Source of the DNA: Actinomycetes bacterium
GTDB taxonomy: Bacteria > Actinomycetota > CADDZG01 > JAHWKV01
Assembly: GCA_029263035.1 (NCBI GenBank)
Contig: JAJCYF010000057.1
Location: forward strand, 1 to 39,892
Direction: 5' to 3'
DNA: 39,892 nucleotides
Part shown: piece after piece, positions 1 through 7,966 of the stretch
How positions within the stretch are numbered: the stretch's first letter is position 1
How the letters are laid out: every line of letters begins with the position of its first letter
Notes under the pieces: generated by a model
What the model saw: the letters and a program-made list of their open reading frames with translations, nothing else
What the model was told of the DNA's origin: nothing
Databases searched by the model: none
Translations under genes and position numbers: made by a program

Positions 1-118
1 CCGGGCACGCAGTCCCCCCGGGCACGCAGTCCCCCCGGGCACGCAGTCCCCCCGGGCACGCAGTCCCCCCGGGCACGCAGTCCCCCCGGGCACGCAGTCC
101 CCCCGGGCACGCAGTCCC
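1..118. repeat. 17-bp tandem repeat, 7 copies
   Basis: Seven head-to-tail copies of CCGGGCACGCAGTCCCC fill the window edge; the last copy is shortened by one C. Copies are otherwise identical, there are no spacers, and no plausible protein is encoded. The array may continue beyond the left edge, so the copy number is a minimum. Confidence 0.95.
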
Positions 119-172
119 TAGATTGCTCTGGAGGGGGCAGAGGTGCCCCACTGGAGCTGAAGCGGGCGTCCG

Positions 173-312
173 GCCCAGGGGAGCGACAGCCCAGGGGAGC
201 GACAGCCCAGGGGAGCGACAGCCCAGGGGAGCGACGGCCCAGGGGAGCGACGGCCCAGGGGAGCGACGGCCCAGGGGAGCGACGGCCCAGGGGAGCGACG
301 GCCCAGGGGAGC
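173..312. repeat. 16-bp tandem repeat, 8 full copies plus a partial one
   Basis: The unit is GCCCAGGGGAGCGAC followed by A in the first three copies and G in the next five; a 12-bp partial copy closes the array at 301-312. It is a second array, unrelated in sequence to the 17-bp one 55 bp to its left. The A-to-G switch between copies 3 and 4 suggests separate expansion of two variants. Confidence 0.95.
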
Positions 313-554
313 TTGAGCTGACCGTCAGTCAGGCCCCCTCTTGTCCGGGCTCTCACCAAGGTTGCGAGCATTTCCCGGGCGCCAATGCGGTACGCTTTGT
401 GTAGAGCCTATGTACAGCTACTTGATAGCGAACCCGGGTCTCTGTGGGAGCCTGGGCATGCGCCCAAGCTCCGGGATTAAGCGCAGTGCGACCTTACGAC
501 CAGAATTGGGCGCCCCCGGGGAGCCCATATTGGCAGGGAGCGACGACGGTCGGG

Positions 555-570
555 CGCTTCACGTGGAGCG
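555..570. promoter_or_regulatory. Degenerate parS-like palindrome
   Basis: CGCTTCACGTGGAGCG is a near-palindrome centred on CACGTG. It agrees with the bacterial parS consensus TGTTTCACGTGAAACA at 11 of 16 positions, including the whole core. Its place just upstream of parAB fits a ParB-binding site, but five mismatches make this weak. I found no better match elsewhere in the window. Confidence 0.25.
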
Positions 571-614
571 TACCGTCCGATTAGAACTAAATTACAACAA
601 TGTGATTCAAATCC

Positions 615-643
615 TTGACCTGACTTCAGGAGCCGACTAATGT
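615..643 (+). promoter_or_regulatory. Predicted parAB promoter
   Basis: TTGACC, a 17-bp spacer and TAATGT form a good vegetative-type promoter. The predicted transcript would begin near 650 and carry a leader of about 90-110 nt to parA. Inference from sequence only. Confidence 0.45.
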
Positions 644-736
644 GGAGATCGAACGAATTTGAGACTCTCGCCAAGCTGGCCTCAGGTCGGGCCACTCCTT
701 CAACCTCAGTCTTAACTAGAGGTTCAGTGTTGCTGT

Positions 737-1675
737 GTGAAACGGGAGGCGGCGTGCAACTTGGATGACCCAACCCCCGCCGGCGAGAGCCCTTCCTCCG
801 AGACGCGAGTCCTAGCGGTCGTCAACCACAAGGGCGGCGTCGGCAAGACGACCACTGCCGTAAACCTCGGCGCCTGGCTGGCCCTGGACGGACACCGAGT
901 CCTTGTCGTGGACCTGGATCCACAGGCCAATGCCACGACCGGCCTGGGAGTAGATCCGCGCCGGGTATCCAGCAACGTATATCAAATTCTGGTAAATGGA
1001 GCTCCCATTGAGGACGCTATCGAACCCACCGCGGTTCGAAACCTGTTCTGCGTTCCCTCGACGATCGACCTGGCGGGTGCCGAGATCGAGCTCGTAACCG
1101 CCTACTCACGAGAATTGAGGCTGAAAAAGGCGCTGTCCTCGCTGGATGGGGAGTTCGACTTTGTCTTGATCGATTGCCCACCCTCGCTTGGCTTGCTTAC
1201 GGTCAATGCCCTGGCCGGTGCAACCGAGGTGATCGTCCCTATTCAGTGCGAGTACTACGCCCTGGAGGGGCTCGGCCAGCTACTTAAGAACGTAAATTTG
1301 ATCAAGACCAATCTGAACCCCCAGCTGCGCCTGTGCGGCATCGTTCTAACGATGTACGACGGCCGGACGAGACTTTCCGAGCAGGTAGCCAATGAGGTGA
1401 GGTCGCACTTTCCCGGAAAGGTCTTTCACACCGTGGTTCCGCGGAGCGTACGGTTGTCGGAAGCCCCCTCCTTCGGCCAGCCCATCGCGTTGTACGACCC
1501 CAAGTCACGGGGATCCGACGCCTACCGGACACTTGCAGAAGAGGTTGCGATAGCGGACGCCTCGGGTACGCTGTCTCCTCCTCCGAGCGCCCAGCCGGCC
1601 GTTATGCGCTGGCGGCGCGGGAGCAGGCGGGATGACGACGAGAGCGAAGTTGGCGGCCGGATTGGTCTGGGCTAG
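737..1675 (+). CDS. parA: Chromosome-partitioning ATPase ParA (Soj)
   Basis: Deviant Walker-type ATPase that works with ParB on parS to segregate chromosome origins. The P-loop KGGVGKTT lies at about residues 32-39, after a roughly 24-residue non-conserved N-terminus. The DLDPQANATTGLG segment and the LIDCPPSLG switch region are intact. The C-terminal 40 residues are Pro/Arg-rich and not part of the ATPase fold. The start is uncertain: GTG at 737 gives 312 residues but has no clear ribosome site, while an in-frame TTG at 761 lies 11 nt after GGGAGG. parB follows 14 bp downstream, so the two form an operon. This is the usual origin-proximal parAB pair. Confidence 0.95.
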   Translation: MKREAACNLDDPTPAGESPSSETRVLAVVNHKGGVGKTTTAVNLGAWLALDGHRVLVVDLDPQANATTGLGVDPRRVSSNVYQILVNGAPIEDAIEPTAVRNLFCVPSTIDLAGAEIELVTAYSRELRLKKALSSLDGEFDFVLIDCPPSLGLLTVNALAGATEVIVPIQCEYYALEGLGQLLKNVNLIKTNLNPQLRLCGIVLTMYDGRTRLSEQVANEVRSHFPGKVFHTVVPRSVRLSEAPSFGQPIALYDPKSRGSDAYRTLAEEVAIADASGTLSPPPSAQPAVMRWRRGSRRDDDESEVGGRIGLG

Positions 1676-1689
1676 ACGCGGATGACGTC

Positions 1690-2565
1690 TTGAACGCCAA
1701 AGGCGGTCTCGGGAGGGGGCTGGGAGCGCTGATCCCGGCGGGGGCCACAAGCCTGGAGGAAATCGCCCCCGGCGAAATTGTGCCCAACACCCGCCAGCCC
1801 CGCAAACACTTCGATCCCGAGGCCCTGAACACCCTCAGTGCCTCCATTCGCCAGCTCGGGCTGCTTCAGCCGGTGGTGGTACGAAGAAGGGGCAACTCTG
1901 GTTACGAGCTTGTGATGGGGGAGCGGCGCTGGCGAGCGGCTCAGCAGGCGGGGCTGTCGGCCATCCCTGCGCTGGTCATCGACACCGACGACCGGGGTTC
2001 GCTGGAGCGGGCGATCGTGGAGAACGTCCACCGGGAGGACCTGAACCCAATCGAGGAGGCGGCCGCCTACCGCCAGCTGGTAGAGGAAGCCGGCCTCACC
2101 CACGAACAGCTTGCCGAACGCGTCAGCCTGTCCCGATCGACGGTGGGCAACGTAATGCGGCTTCTGGATCTCCCGGACTCGATTCAGGCGATGGTTCTGC
2201 AGGGCAAGCTCACCGGAGGCCACGCCAAAGCCCTGCTGGGACTGCTGGGGCATCCGCTGCTCGAACGGATTGCGCAAAGGGTGGCTTCCAGCGGGCTGAG
2301 CGTCCGGGAAACCGAGGATCTGGTGCGCCAGGAGCGGGAGGAGCGGGAGGAGCCGGCTTCCATTGAGGCTCCCGTCCGTCGCCAGGCCCAGGCCCGCGCC
2401 GATTCCGGGCTGCTGGAGATCTCGGATGCGCTTTCGGACCACCTGGAGACCAGGGTCCAGGTCAGCAAAGGGCGCGGCAGGGGCAAGATAGTGATCGAGT
2501 TTGGTTCCGACGAGGACCTGGTCCGCATCTGGCGGAGAATTTCCGGCGGCACAGCCGCCGGCTGA
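1690..2565 (+). CDS. parB: Chromosome-partitioning protein ParB (Spo0J)
   Basis: CTP-dependent DNA clamp that loads at parS and stimulates ParA. At 291 residues it has typical length. The N-terminal KGGLGRGLGALIP motif contacts ParA. The ParB/Srx domain carries the arginine-rich box GERRWRAAQQAG (CTP binding) and the ENVHREDLNPIEEA box. A helix-turn-helix around LTHEQLAERVSLSRSTVGN and a C-terminal dimerisation domain follow. The start is TTG, the only sensible in-frame choice because the nearby ATG at 1682 runs straight into a stop. It converges with the amidase gene, with only 3 bp between the two stop codons. Confidence 0.95.
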   Translation: MNAKGGLGRGLGALIPAGATSLEEIAPGEIVPNTRQPRKHFDPEALNTLSASIRQLGLLQPVVVRRRGNSGYELVMGERRWRAAQQAGLSAIPALVIDTDDRGSLERAIVENVHREDLNPIEEAAAYRQLVEEAGLTHEQLAERVSLSRSTVGNVMRLLDLPDSIQAMVLQGKLTGGHAKALLGLLGHPLLERIAQRVASSGLSVRETEDLVRQEREEREEPASIEAPVRRQAQARADSGLLEISDALSDHLETRVQVSKGRGRGKIVIEFGSDEDLVRIWRRISGGTAAG

Positions 2566-2568
2566 GAG

Positions 2569-3636
2569 CTACTGGTCCGGCTCGTACTCGAAGTACCGCT
2601 CCAGGGCTTCCATCAGCGATCGAGCCAGGTCGTCCATGGTCTCCACCAGCTCGGCGAACTCCTCGGGGTTGGTGATGAACCCGGGCTCCACCAGGACCGC
2701 AGGCATCTGGGTTTCCCGCAGGATCGGGTAGGCCTTCCCGTGGGTATTGCAGTCTGCCCGCCCGGCCTTGATCAGGGCCTCCTGGATCAGTTCGGCCAGG
2801 TGCTCCCCGGGCTCGGATGCCACCGTTCCGCCCTGGAAGTAGTAGGTCGCTGCTCCGGCGGCGATGGGGGTCGGGTGGGAGTTGAGGTGGATCGACAAGA
2901 GCAGGTCGGCGCCGAAACGGTTTGCCAGCTGGGCCCGCGACGACACGTGAGGGCCGTCGTTGGGTCCCCGGGTCAGCATCGGGTAGGCCCGGCGGCCGTC
3001 CAGCAGCAGGCCGAGCTTGGCCGACAGCCGGAAGACCCAATCCGCCTCGGTGAGCCCGTTGGCATCGATACCGCCGGGATCGTCTCCTCCGTGACCGGGG
3101 TCCAGCGCGATGCGCTTGCCGGCCAGACCGGGGGGGTCCGCGCGGCGGGCTTCTCTTTCCGTGATGCGCGCACCCAGACCCGGCTTGATGACCATCCGCA
3201 GCCTTTCCAGGGCCCGGAGAGTCTCGTGGCCGACGATCCCGTCCTCGTCGACGGCAAGGTTTCGCTGAAAGTCCCTGAGGGCGGCCGCCGTGCCCAGCCC
3301 GAAGATGCCGTCATGTTTGCCGGCGGTAAACCCCAGGGCGTTGAGCTGCGACTGCAGGTCCCGTACGTCGTCCCCCCTCAAGAAGGGCTGGCTCAGCCGC
3401 AGGGGGCGATCACCCAGAGTCCAGGAGCTTTCGACGAGGGCTTTCCACGTGTTCTCGCCGACGATTCCGTCCACGTCCAGGCCGGATCGCTGCTGGAACT
3501 CCTTTATGGCCATCTCGGTGGTCGGCCCGAAATCCCCTCCGTGTTCCGGGGCATCGATCGCGTAACCCAGCTTTTCCAGGCGCGTCTGAAGGTCGGCCAC
3601 CGCTTGGTCCCGGCGACCCCGTCGTATGAGATCCAC
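2569..3636 (-). CDS. cwlM: CwlM-like N-acetylmuramoyl-L-alanine amidase family protein
   Basis: Two peptidoglycan-binding (PG_binding_1) domains, at about residues 7-70 and 85-145, precede an Amidase_3 domain (about 175-350). Zinc-ligand positions appear intact: H182 in DPGHGG, E197 and H250 in SIHLNS, with the catalytic E317 in VEPGFITN. There is no signal peptide or membrane segment, so the protein should be cytoplasmic. In Mycobacterium the same-architecture protein CwlM (Rv3915) sits in the same place beside parB and acts as a PknB-controlled activator of MurA rather than as a secreted hydrolase; by position I infer a similar role. The 355 residues begin at GTG. Whether it cuts peptidoglycan cannot be settled from sequence. 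Confidence 0.9.
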   Translation of the reverse strand: MDLIRRGRRDQAVADLQTRLEKLGYAIDAPEHGGDFGPTTEMAIKEFQQRSGLDVDGIVGENTWKALVESSWTLGDRPLRLSQPFLRGDDVRDLQSQLNALGFTAGKHDGIFGLGTAAALRDFQRNLAVDEDGIVGHETLRALERLRMVIKPGLGARITEREARRADPPGLAGKRIALDPGHGGDDPGGIDANGLTEADWVFRLSAKLGLLLDGRRAYPMLTRGPNDGPHVSSRAQLANRFGADLLLSIHLNSHPTPIAAGAATYYFQGGTVASEPGEHLAELIQEALIKAGRADCNTHGKAYPILRETQMPAVLVEPGFITNPEEFAELVETMDDLARSLMEALERYFEYEPDQ

Positions 3637-3664
3637 GCGTGCAGCTTAGTAGGCAGGAGACCAA

Positions 3665-3694
3665 ATGCAAAAGGCGGCCACAAAGGGCCGCCTT
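3665..3694 (-). terminator. Terminator after trxB
   Basis: A perfect 9-bp stem, AAGGCGGCC with GGCCGCCTT, encloses a 6-nt loop and is followed on the minus strand by TTTTGCATTT. It lies 11 bp after the trxB stop and 29 bp before the cwlM start, so cwlM probably has its own promoter. Confidence 0.8.
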
Positions 3695-3705
3695 GCGGGA
3701 CTAAA

Positions 3706-4680
3706 TTATCGGCCCTGGGTCTCCAACCAGCGCTCGGCGTCGATCGCGGCCTGGCACCCCATCCCGGCGGCGGTGATCGCCTGGCGGTAGGTGTGGTCGA
3801 CAACATCGCCGGCTCCGAAGACCCCCTCGATGCTGGTCCTGGTGGCGTATGGGGAAGCCTGGTCCCAGTCGTTCGACAGCTTGTCGCCCACCACCAGGTA
3901 CCCGGCGTCGTCGAGCTCCAGCTTGTCGACGAAGAGCGACGTGTTCGGGGTGTGTCCGATGGCCACGAACAAGCCCCTCAGGGGCAACTCGCGGGTTTCG
4001 CCGGACCGGGTGTCGGTGAGCTGCAGTCCGCTGACGCTCTGGTCTCCTATCACGTCGTTGATGACCGAGTTCCAGTGGAACTCGATCTTGGGATTGGCCA
4101 TCGCCCGGTCCTGCATAATCTTCGAAGCCCGCAGGATGTCCCGGCGGTGGACGACGTTGACCTTGCTGGCGAACCGGGTGAGGAAGTTAGCCTCCTCAAT
4201 TGCCGAGTCGCCGCCTCCGGCTACCGCCAGTTCCTGGTCCCGAAAGAATGCGCCGTCGCACGTGGCGCAGGTGGAGACGCCCCTTCCCATGAGACGCCTC
4301 TCGTTGTCCAGGCCGAGCATCTTGGCCGAGGCCCCGGTGGAGACGATGACCGCGTCGGCGGTGTACTCGTCGTCACCGACCTTGATCCTGAATGGGCGGA
4401 CGGAAAAGTCCACCTCGGTGACGTCCTGCGAGATGTAGGTGGTGCCGAACCGGGCAGCCTGCTTGCGCAGGGTGTCCATCAGCTCGGGACCCATGACGCC
4501 GTCGACGAAGCCGGGAAAGTTCTCGACCTCGGTGGTCAGCATGAGTTGCCCTCCGGCCTCGAATCCCTCAATGACCAGGGGCTCAAGGTTGGCGCGGGCG
4601 CTGTAGAGCGCTGCGGTCAGACCCGACGGGCCGGACCCGATGATTACAACTTTATGGTGGTTTGTCATGGCTGTCAGCAT
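3706..4680 (-). CDS. trxB: Thioredoxin reductase TrxB
   Basis: NADPH-dependent FAD enzyme that reduces thioredoxin. It has the FAD-binding motif GSGPSG (residues 15-20), the redox dithiol CATC (138-141), the NADPH motif GGGDSA (155-160) and the C-terminal FAD motif GVFGAGDV. At 324 residues from ATG 4680 it is full length; a second ATG at 4668 gives the more usual N-terminus beginning MTNHHKV, and neither has a strong ribosome site. In mycobacteria trxB2 is followed by thioredoxin and then cwlM; here a terminator and then cwlM follow directly, so the thioredoxin gene must be elsewhere. The lipoprotein gene lies 43 bp upstream on the same strand. Confidence 0.96.
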   Translation of the reverse strand: MLTAMTNHHKVVIIGSGPSGLTAALYSARANLEPLVIEGFEAGGQLMLTTEVENFPGFVDGVMGPELMDTLRKQAARFGTTYISQDVTEVDFSVRPFRIKVGDDEYTADAVIVSTGASAKMLGLDNERRLMGRGVSTCATCDGAFFRDQELAVAGGGDSAIEEANFLTRFASKVNVVHRRDILRASKIMQDRAMANPKIEFHWNSVINDVIGDQSVSGLQLTDTRSGETRELPLRGLFVAIGHTPNTSLFVDKLELDDAGYLVVGDKLSNDWDQASPYATRTSIEGVFGAGDVVDHTYRQAITAAGMGCQAAIDAERWLETQGR

Positions 4681-4723
4681 AAACGTCGGAACGGTTTTGT
4701 TTATGCCCCGGTTGCTCAGACCC

Positions 4724-5362
4724 CTAACCGTGGGGGATGTCCAGGACCAGCCGAAGGGGGGTGCTCAACTTGACCGCCTCGATGCACCGGGGCGCCTTCA
4801 GGCCGATCCCCCACGACAGCACGTTCTCAAAGTCGCCGGCGTGCTCGAGTTCGGTCAGGACCGGGAAGCCGGGTTTGAACTCCCTAGGCCCGGTGTAGGT
4901 CTGTACGACCTCGGACCCCGACAGGTCCACGCCCGAGGCCCCGTGCATTACCAGCGAGTAGAGCGCCTGCCCGTCCATCTGAACCCGGTTGCCGCTGCCG
5001 TCCTGGGTCACCTCGTCGACCTCGGTGATCGTGAACCTGGGCAAGGTGTCGGCCGGCGACGGGGGCTGGGGAGGAGCGAACTCGAAAACGATGCGGTCGT
5101 ACCCGTCGTGGGTGCCGACCCGAACCTCCACCAGCTTTACGCTCGTGCCTTCCGATCCCCCGGTTACGGTGCCGCAGGTTGCCGGCGGGGAGAGGGGCGA
5201 ACGGCCGGGCGTCGGGAGGGGCTGGGTGGTAGGGGAGGCGGAGGGAGAAACCGAAGGCGTCGCCGAGGTGGGACTTGGGATTGGAGAACCTGCCGGGTCA
5301 GGGTCTGCGCCGCAGGCAAAAAGCAGAACCAGCAGGATCGGGGCGAGTTTGCGGGGATTCAT
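4724..5362 (-). CDS. AMIN-like domain lipoprotein
   Basis: Secreted, membrane-anchored protein of unknown function. The N-terminus MNPRKLAPILLVLLFAC is a lipoprotein signal with the Cys of LFAC as the lipidation site. A Pro/Ser/Thr-rich linker of about 45 residues follows, then a compact all-beta-like domain that contains GTHDGYDRIVFEF. That phrase is typical of the AMIN-like domain of actinobacterial lipoproteins. The start is taken at ATG 5362; a GTG directly before it (5365) is possible. It lies 43 bp upstream of trxB on the same strand, so co-transcription is possible. The domain assignment is by pattern recall and was not searched. Confidence 0.75.
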   Translation of the reverse strand: MNPRKLAPILLVLLFACGADPDPAGSPIPSPTSATPSVSPSASPTTQPLPTPGRSPLSPPATCGTVTGGSEGTSVKLVEVRVGTHDGYDRIVFEFAPPQPPSPADTLPRFTITEVDEVTQDGSGNRVQMDGQALYSLVMHGASGVDLSGSEVVQTYTGPREFKPGFPVLTELEHAGDFENVLSWGIGLKAPRCIEAVKLSTPLRLVLDIPHG

Positions 5363-5408
5363 CACACCGAATATACGTCTGAGTCCAAGGAAGGGTTACC
5401 ATTTTTTT

Positions 5409-5885
5409 ATGGCCACCGAAGATGTCGAGCTCATCTGTGCAAGACATCCCCGGTCGACGACCCTGATCAGGTGCGCCAACTGCGATACCCCTATCTGCGT
5501 CAAGTGTATGCAGGAGACTCCGGTGGGGATGAAATGTCCCGACTGCGCACGCATGGAGTATCGCAAGAAGGGAGGATGGCGCCAGTACGCCGCCGGCGCC
5601 GCCGGGCTCCTTACGGCGGCAGTGCTCGGCTACGCCGCGTTCAGTGTGATGGGGCGGGTGAGCTTTCTGGTGGCCCTGGCGCTGGGGGCCGCAACCGGGT
5701 TGGTGGTGCAGAAGTTGGGTGGGCGCCGAAGGGGCCTGGGAGGAACCGCCGCCCTGGCGGCAATCTTCGGACTGGCAATGGCCGCCCTAGCTTTGGGCGC
5801 CGAGCTGCCCTACCTGGCCACCCCGATGTTCCTGGTGCCGGGAGTTGTCTCGGCGGCCGCAGCCGGCTTCCTGGCAACCAGATAG
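5409..5885 (+). CDS. B-box-type zinc-finger membrane protein
   Basis: A 158-residue protein. The N-terminal 40 residues hold a B-box-like zinc-binding module: C-x2-H near residue 10, CANCDTPIC, CVKCM and CPDC. Such modules front actinobacterial rhomboid proteases and other membrane proteins. The rest is about four hydrophobic segments without the GxSG and His motifs of rhomboid, so I do not call it a protease. The ATG follows GGAAGGG at about 13 nt. It is transcribed divergently from the lipoprotein gene across a 46-bp gap; TTTGCG-N18-TATACG may be its promoter. Function unknown. Confidence 0.75.
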   Translation: MATEDVELICARHPRSTTLIRCANCDTPICVKCMQETPVGMKCPDCARMEYRKKGGWRQYAAGAAGLLTAAVLGYAAFSVMGRVSFLVALALGAATGLVVQKLGGRRRGLGGTAALAAIFGLAMAALALGAELPYLATPMFLVPGVVSAAAAGFLATR

Positions 5886-5908
5886 GACCGGGTCCGGAGC
5901 GCCGCCAA

Positions 5909-6108
5909 AAGGACGCACCTTCTAGTACGAAGAAGCGGGAGGGTCTCGTGCCGGCGACTCCAGCCCAACGCCGTTTTAAGGACGCTGCCTTCTAGTACGC
6001 AAGAGGTCGGGGAGGTCCTGTGCCGGCGACTCCAGCCCAACGCCGTTTTAAGGACGCACCTTCTAGTACGCAAAGAAGCGGGAGGGTCTCGTGCCGGCGA
6101 CTCCAGCC
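5909..6108. repeat. Three direct copies of a ~70-bp unit
   Basis: Copies lie at 5909-5977, 5978-6049 and 6050-6108 (last one truncated). Each begins AAGGACGC, carries CCTTCTAGTACG and contains GTGCCGGCGACTCCAGCC. Copies 1 and 3 share GAAGCGGGAGGGTCTC; copy 2 has a diverged form. The third copy supplies one arm of the large hairpin at 6075-6138. Confidence 0.9.
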
Positions 6109-6138
6109 TTCGGAGCCAGCATGAGACCCTCCCGCTTC
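6075..6138 (-). terminator. Long hairpin after glnB, probable terminator
   Basis: GAAGCGGGAGGGTCTC (6075-6090) pairs perfectly with GAGACCCTCCCGCTTC (6123-6138). Inside, TGCCGG and CTCC pair with GGAG and CCAGCA around an AGCCTTC loop, giving about 27 paired positions with one bulge. On the minus strand it lies 13 bp after glnB and is followed by TTTGCG, only a short T run. It can also stop plus-strand read-through from the zinc-finger gene. Confidence 0.6.
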
Positions 6139-6151
6139 GTAAGCCCAGTAC

Positions 6152-6490
6152 TTAGAGTGCGTCCGGCCCCATCTCTCCGGTCCGGATCCGGTAGACCTGC
6201 TCGACCGGGAGCACGAAAATCTTGCCGTCGCCGATCTTGCCGGTTCGAGCTGCGGTCATGATCGCGTCGACCACCTGAGCCAGCTGGTCGTCGTCGCAGA
6301 TCACGTCCACCTTGACCTTGGGGACAAAGTCCACCTGGTACTCCGAACCCCGGTACACCTCCGTGTGGCCTCGCTGACGACCGAAACCGCGGGTCTCGGT
6401 AACAGTCATGCCCTGGATTCCAACCACACGCAACGCTTCTTTGACCTCCTCAAGCTTGAAGGGCTTGACGATAGCGCTGACCATTTTCAT
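6152..6490 (-). CDS. glnB: Nitrogen regulatory protein PII
   Basis: Trimeric sensor of 2-oxoglutarate, ATP/ADP and nitrogen status that binds AmtB and other targets. It is 112 residues, exactly PII length. The T-loop holds Tyr51 (in RGSEYQVDF), the residue uridylylated in proteobacteria and adenylylated in actinobacteria. The C-terminal signature TGKIGDGKIFV is intact. The ATG has a good GGGAGG ribosome site 9 nt upstream. It lies downstream of amtB, the standard GlnK-AmtB arrangement, so GlnK is the likely functional name. An 82-bp gap containing a strong hairpin separates the two genes. Confidence 0.95.
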   Translation of the reverse strand: MKMVSAIVKPFKLEEVKEALRVVGIQGMTVTETRGFGRQRGHTEVYRGSEYQVDFVPKVKVDVICDDDQLAQVVDAIMTAARTGKIGDGKIFVLPVEQVYRIRTGEMGPDAL

Positions 6491-6529
6491 CCGAGAATCC
6501 TCCCGCTACTAGTTGAACTTTAAGGACCC

Positions 6530-6556
6530 TACCCCGGCCCCAGACGGGCCGGGGTA
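6530..6556 (-). other. Perfect hairpin between amtB and glnB
   Basis: TACCCCGGCCC and GGGCCGGGGTA form an 11-bp perfect stem with a 5-nt loop. No T tract follows on the minus strand, so it is more likely a processing, stability or partial-termination element that tunes glnB relative to amtB than a full terminator. Confidence 0.6.
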
Positions 6557-6572
6557 GCTGCACACCGTGTGC

Positions 6573-7835
<1,263 letters not shown>

Positions 7836-7889
7836 CTTCTCCTCTCGATTCGTCGGCGGGCAGCCGAAAAGCTTCCGCGTGGGAGGGAC

Positions 7890-7919
7890 GTTACCGGACG
7901 GGTGTTTCCTGATTGTTAC
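7890..7919 (-). promoter_or_regulatory. GlnR-type operator upstream of amtB
   Basis: Read on the minus strand, GTAAC-AATCAG-GAAAC (7904-7919) matches the actinobacterial GlnR box gTnAC-n6-GaAAC exactly. Another GTAAC half-site follows 9 nt later (7890-7894). Placement about 55-85 bp before the amtB start fits activation of amtB-glnB. Confidence 0.75.
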
Positions 7920-7966
7920 GGACTATGTTGCGAGAATGTTAAGAAACCCAACCGCGCTTTCGGGGT

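Larger units (their letters stand above)
313..736. other. Non-coding region upstream of parA
   Basis: I see no convincing gene here. The open frames in this stretch lack family resemblance and ribosome sites. It holds a parS-like palindrome (555-570) and a promoter-like pair (615-643). In many actinobacteria rsmG (gidB) lies directly upstream of parA; it is not present in these 736 bases. Confidence 0.6.

Noticed and set aside
1..312. CRISPR array
   Set aside because: Repeats are directly contiguous with no unique spacers and no cas genes are nearby.
123..404. 93-codon open frame through the 16-bp repeat array
   Set aside because: It encodes only the repeat translated in rotating frames, with no ribosome site and no domain; GC-rich repeats stay open by chance.
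341..640. 99-codon open frame upstream of parA
   Set aside because: No recognisable family, poor start context, and it overlaps the predicted parAB promoter.
3706..3720. GCCGATAA-like sequence at the trxB 3' end as another WhiG/FliA promoter
   Set aside because: It lies in the trxB terminal codons, with no downstream hairpin unit like those at 33.5-33.8 kb.
2740..4773. 677-codon plus-strand open frame
   Set aside because: It runs antisense across the amidase and trxB genes, which are both clear families. A long antisense frame is expected at high GC.
5409..5885. Rhomboid protease
   Set aside because: The B-box head is shared with some rhomboids, but the membrane part lacks a GxSG Ser motif and the catalytic His, and is too short.
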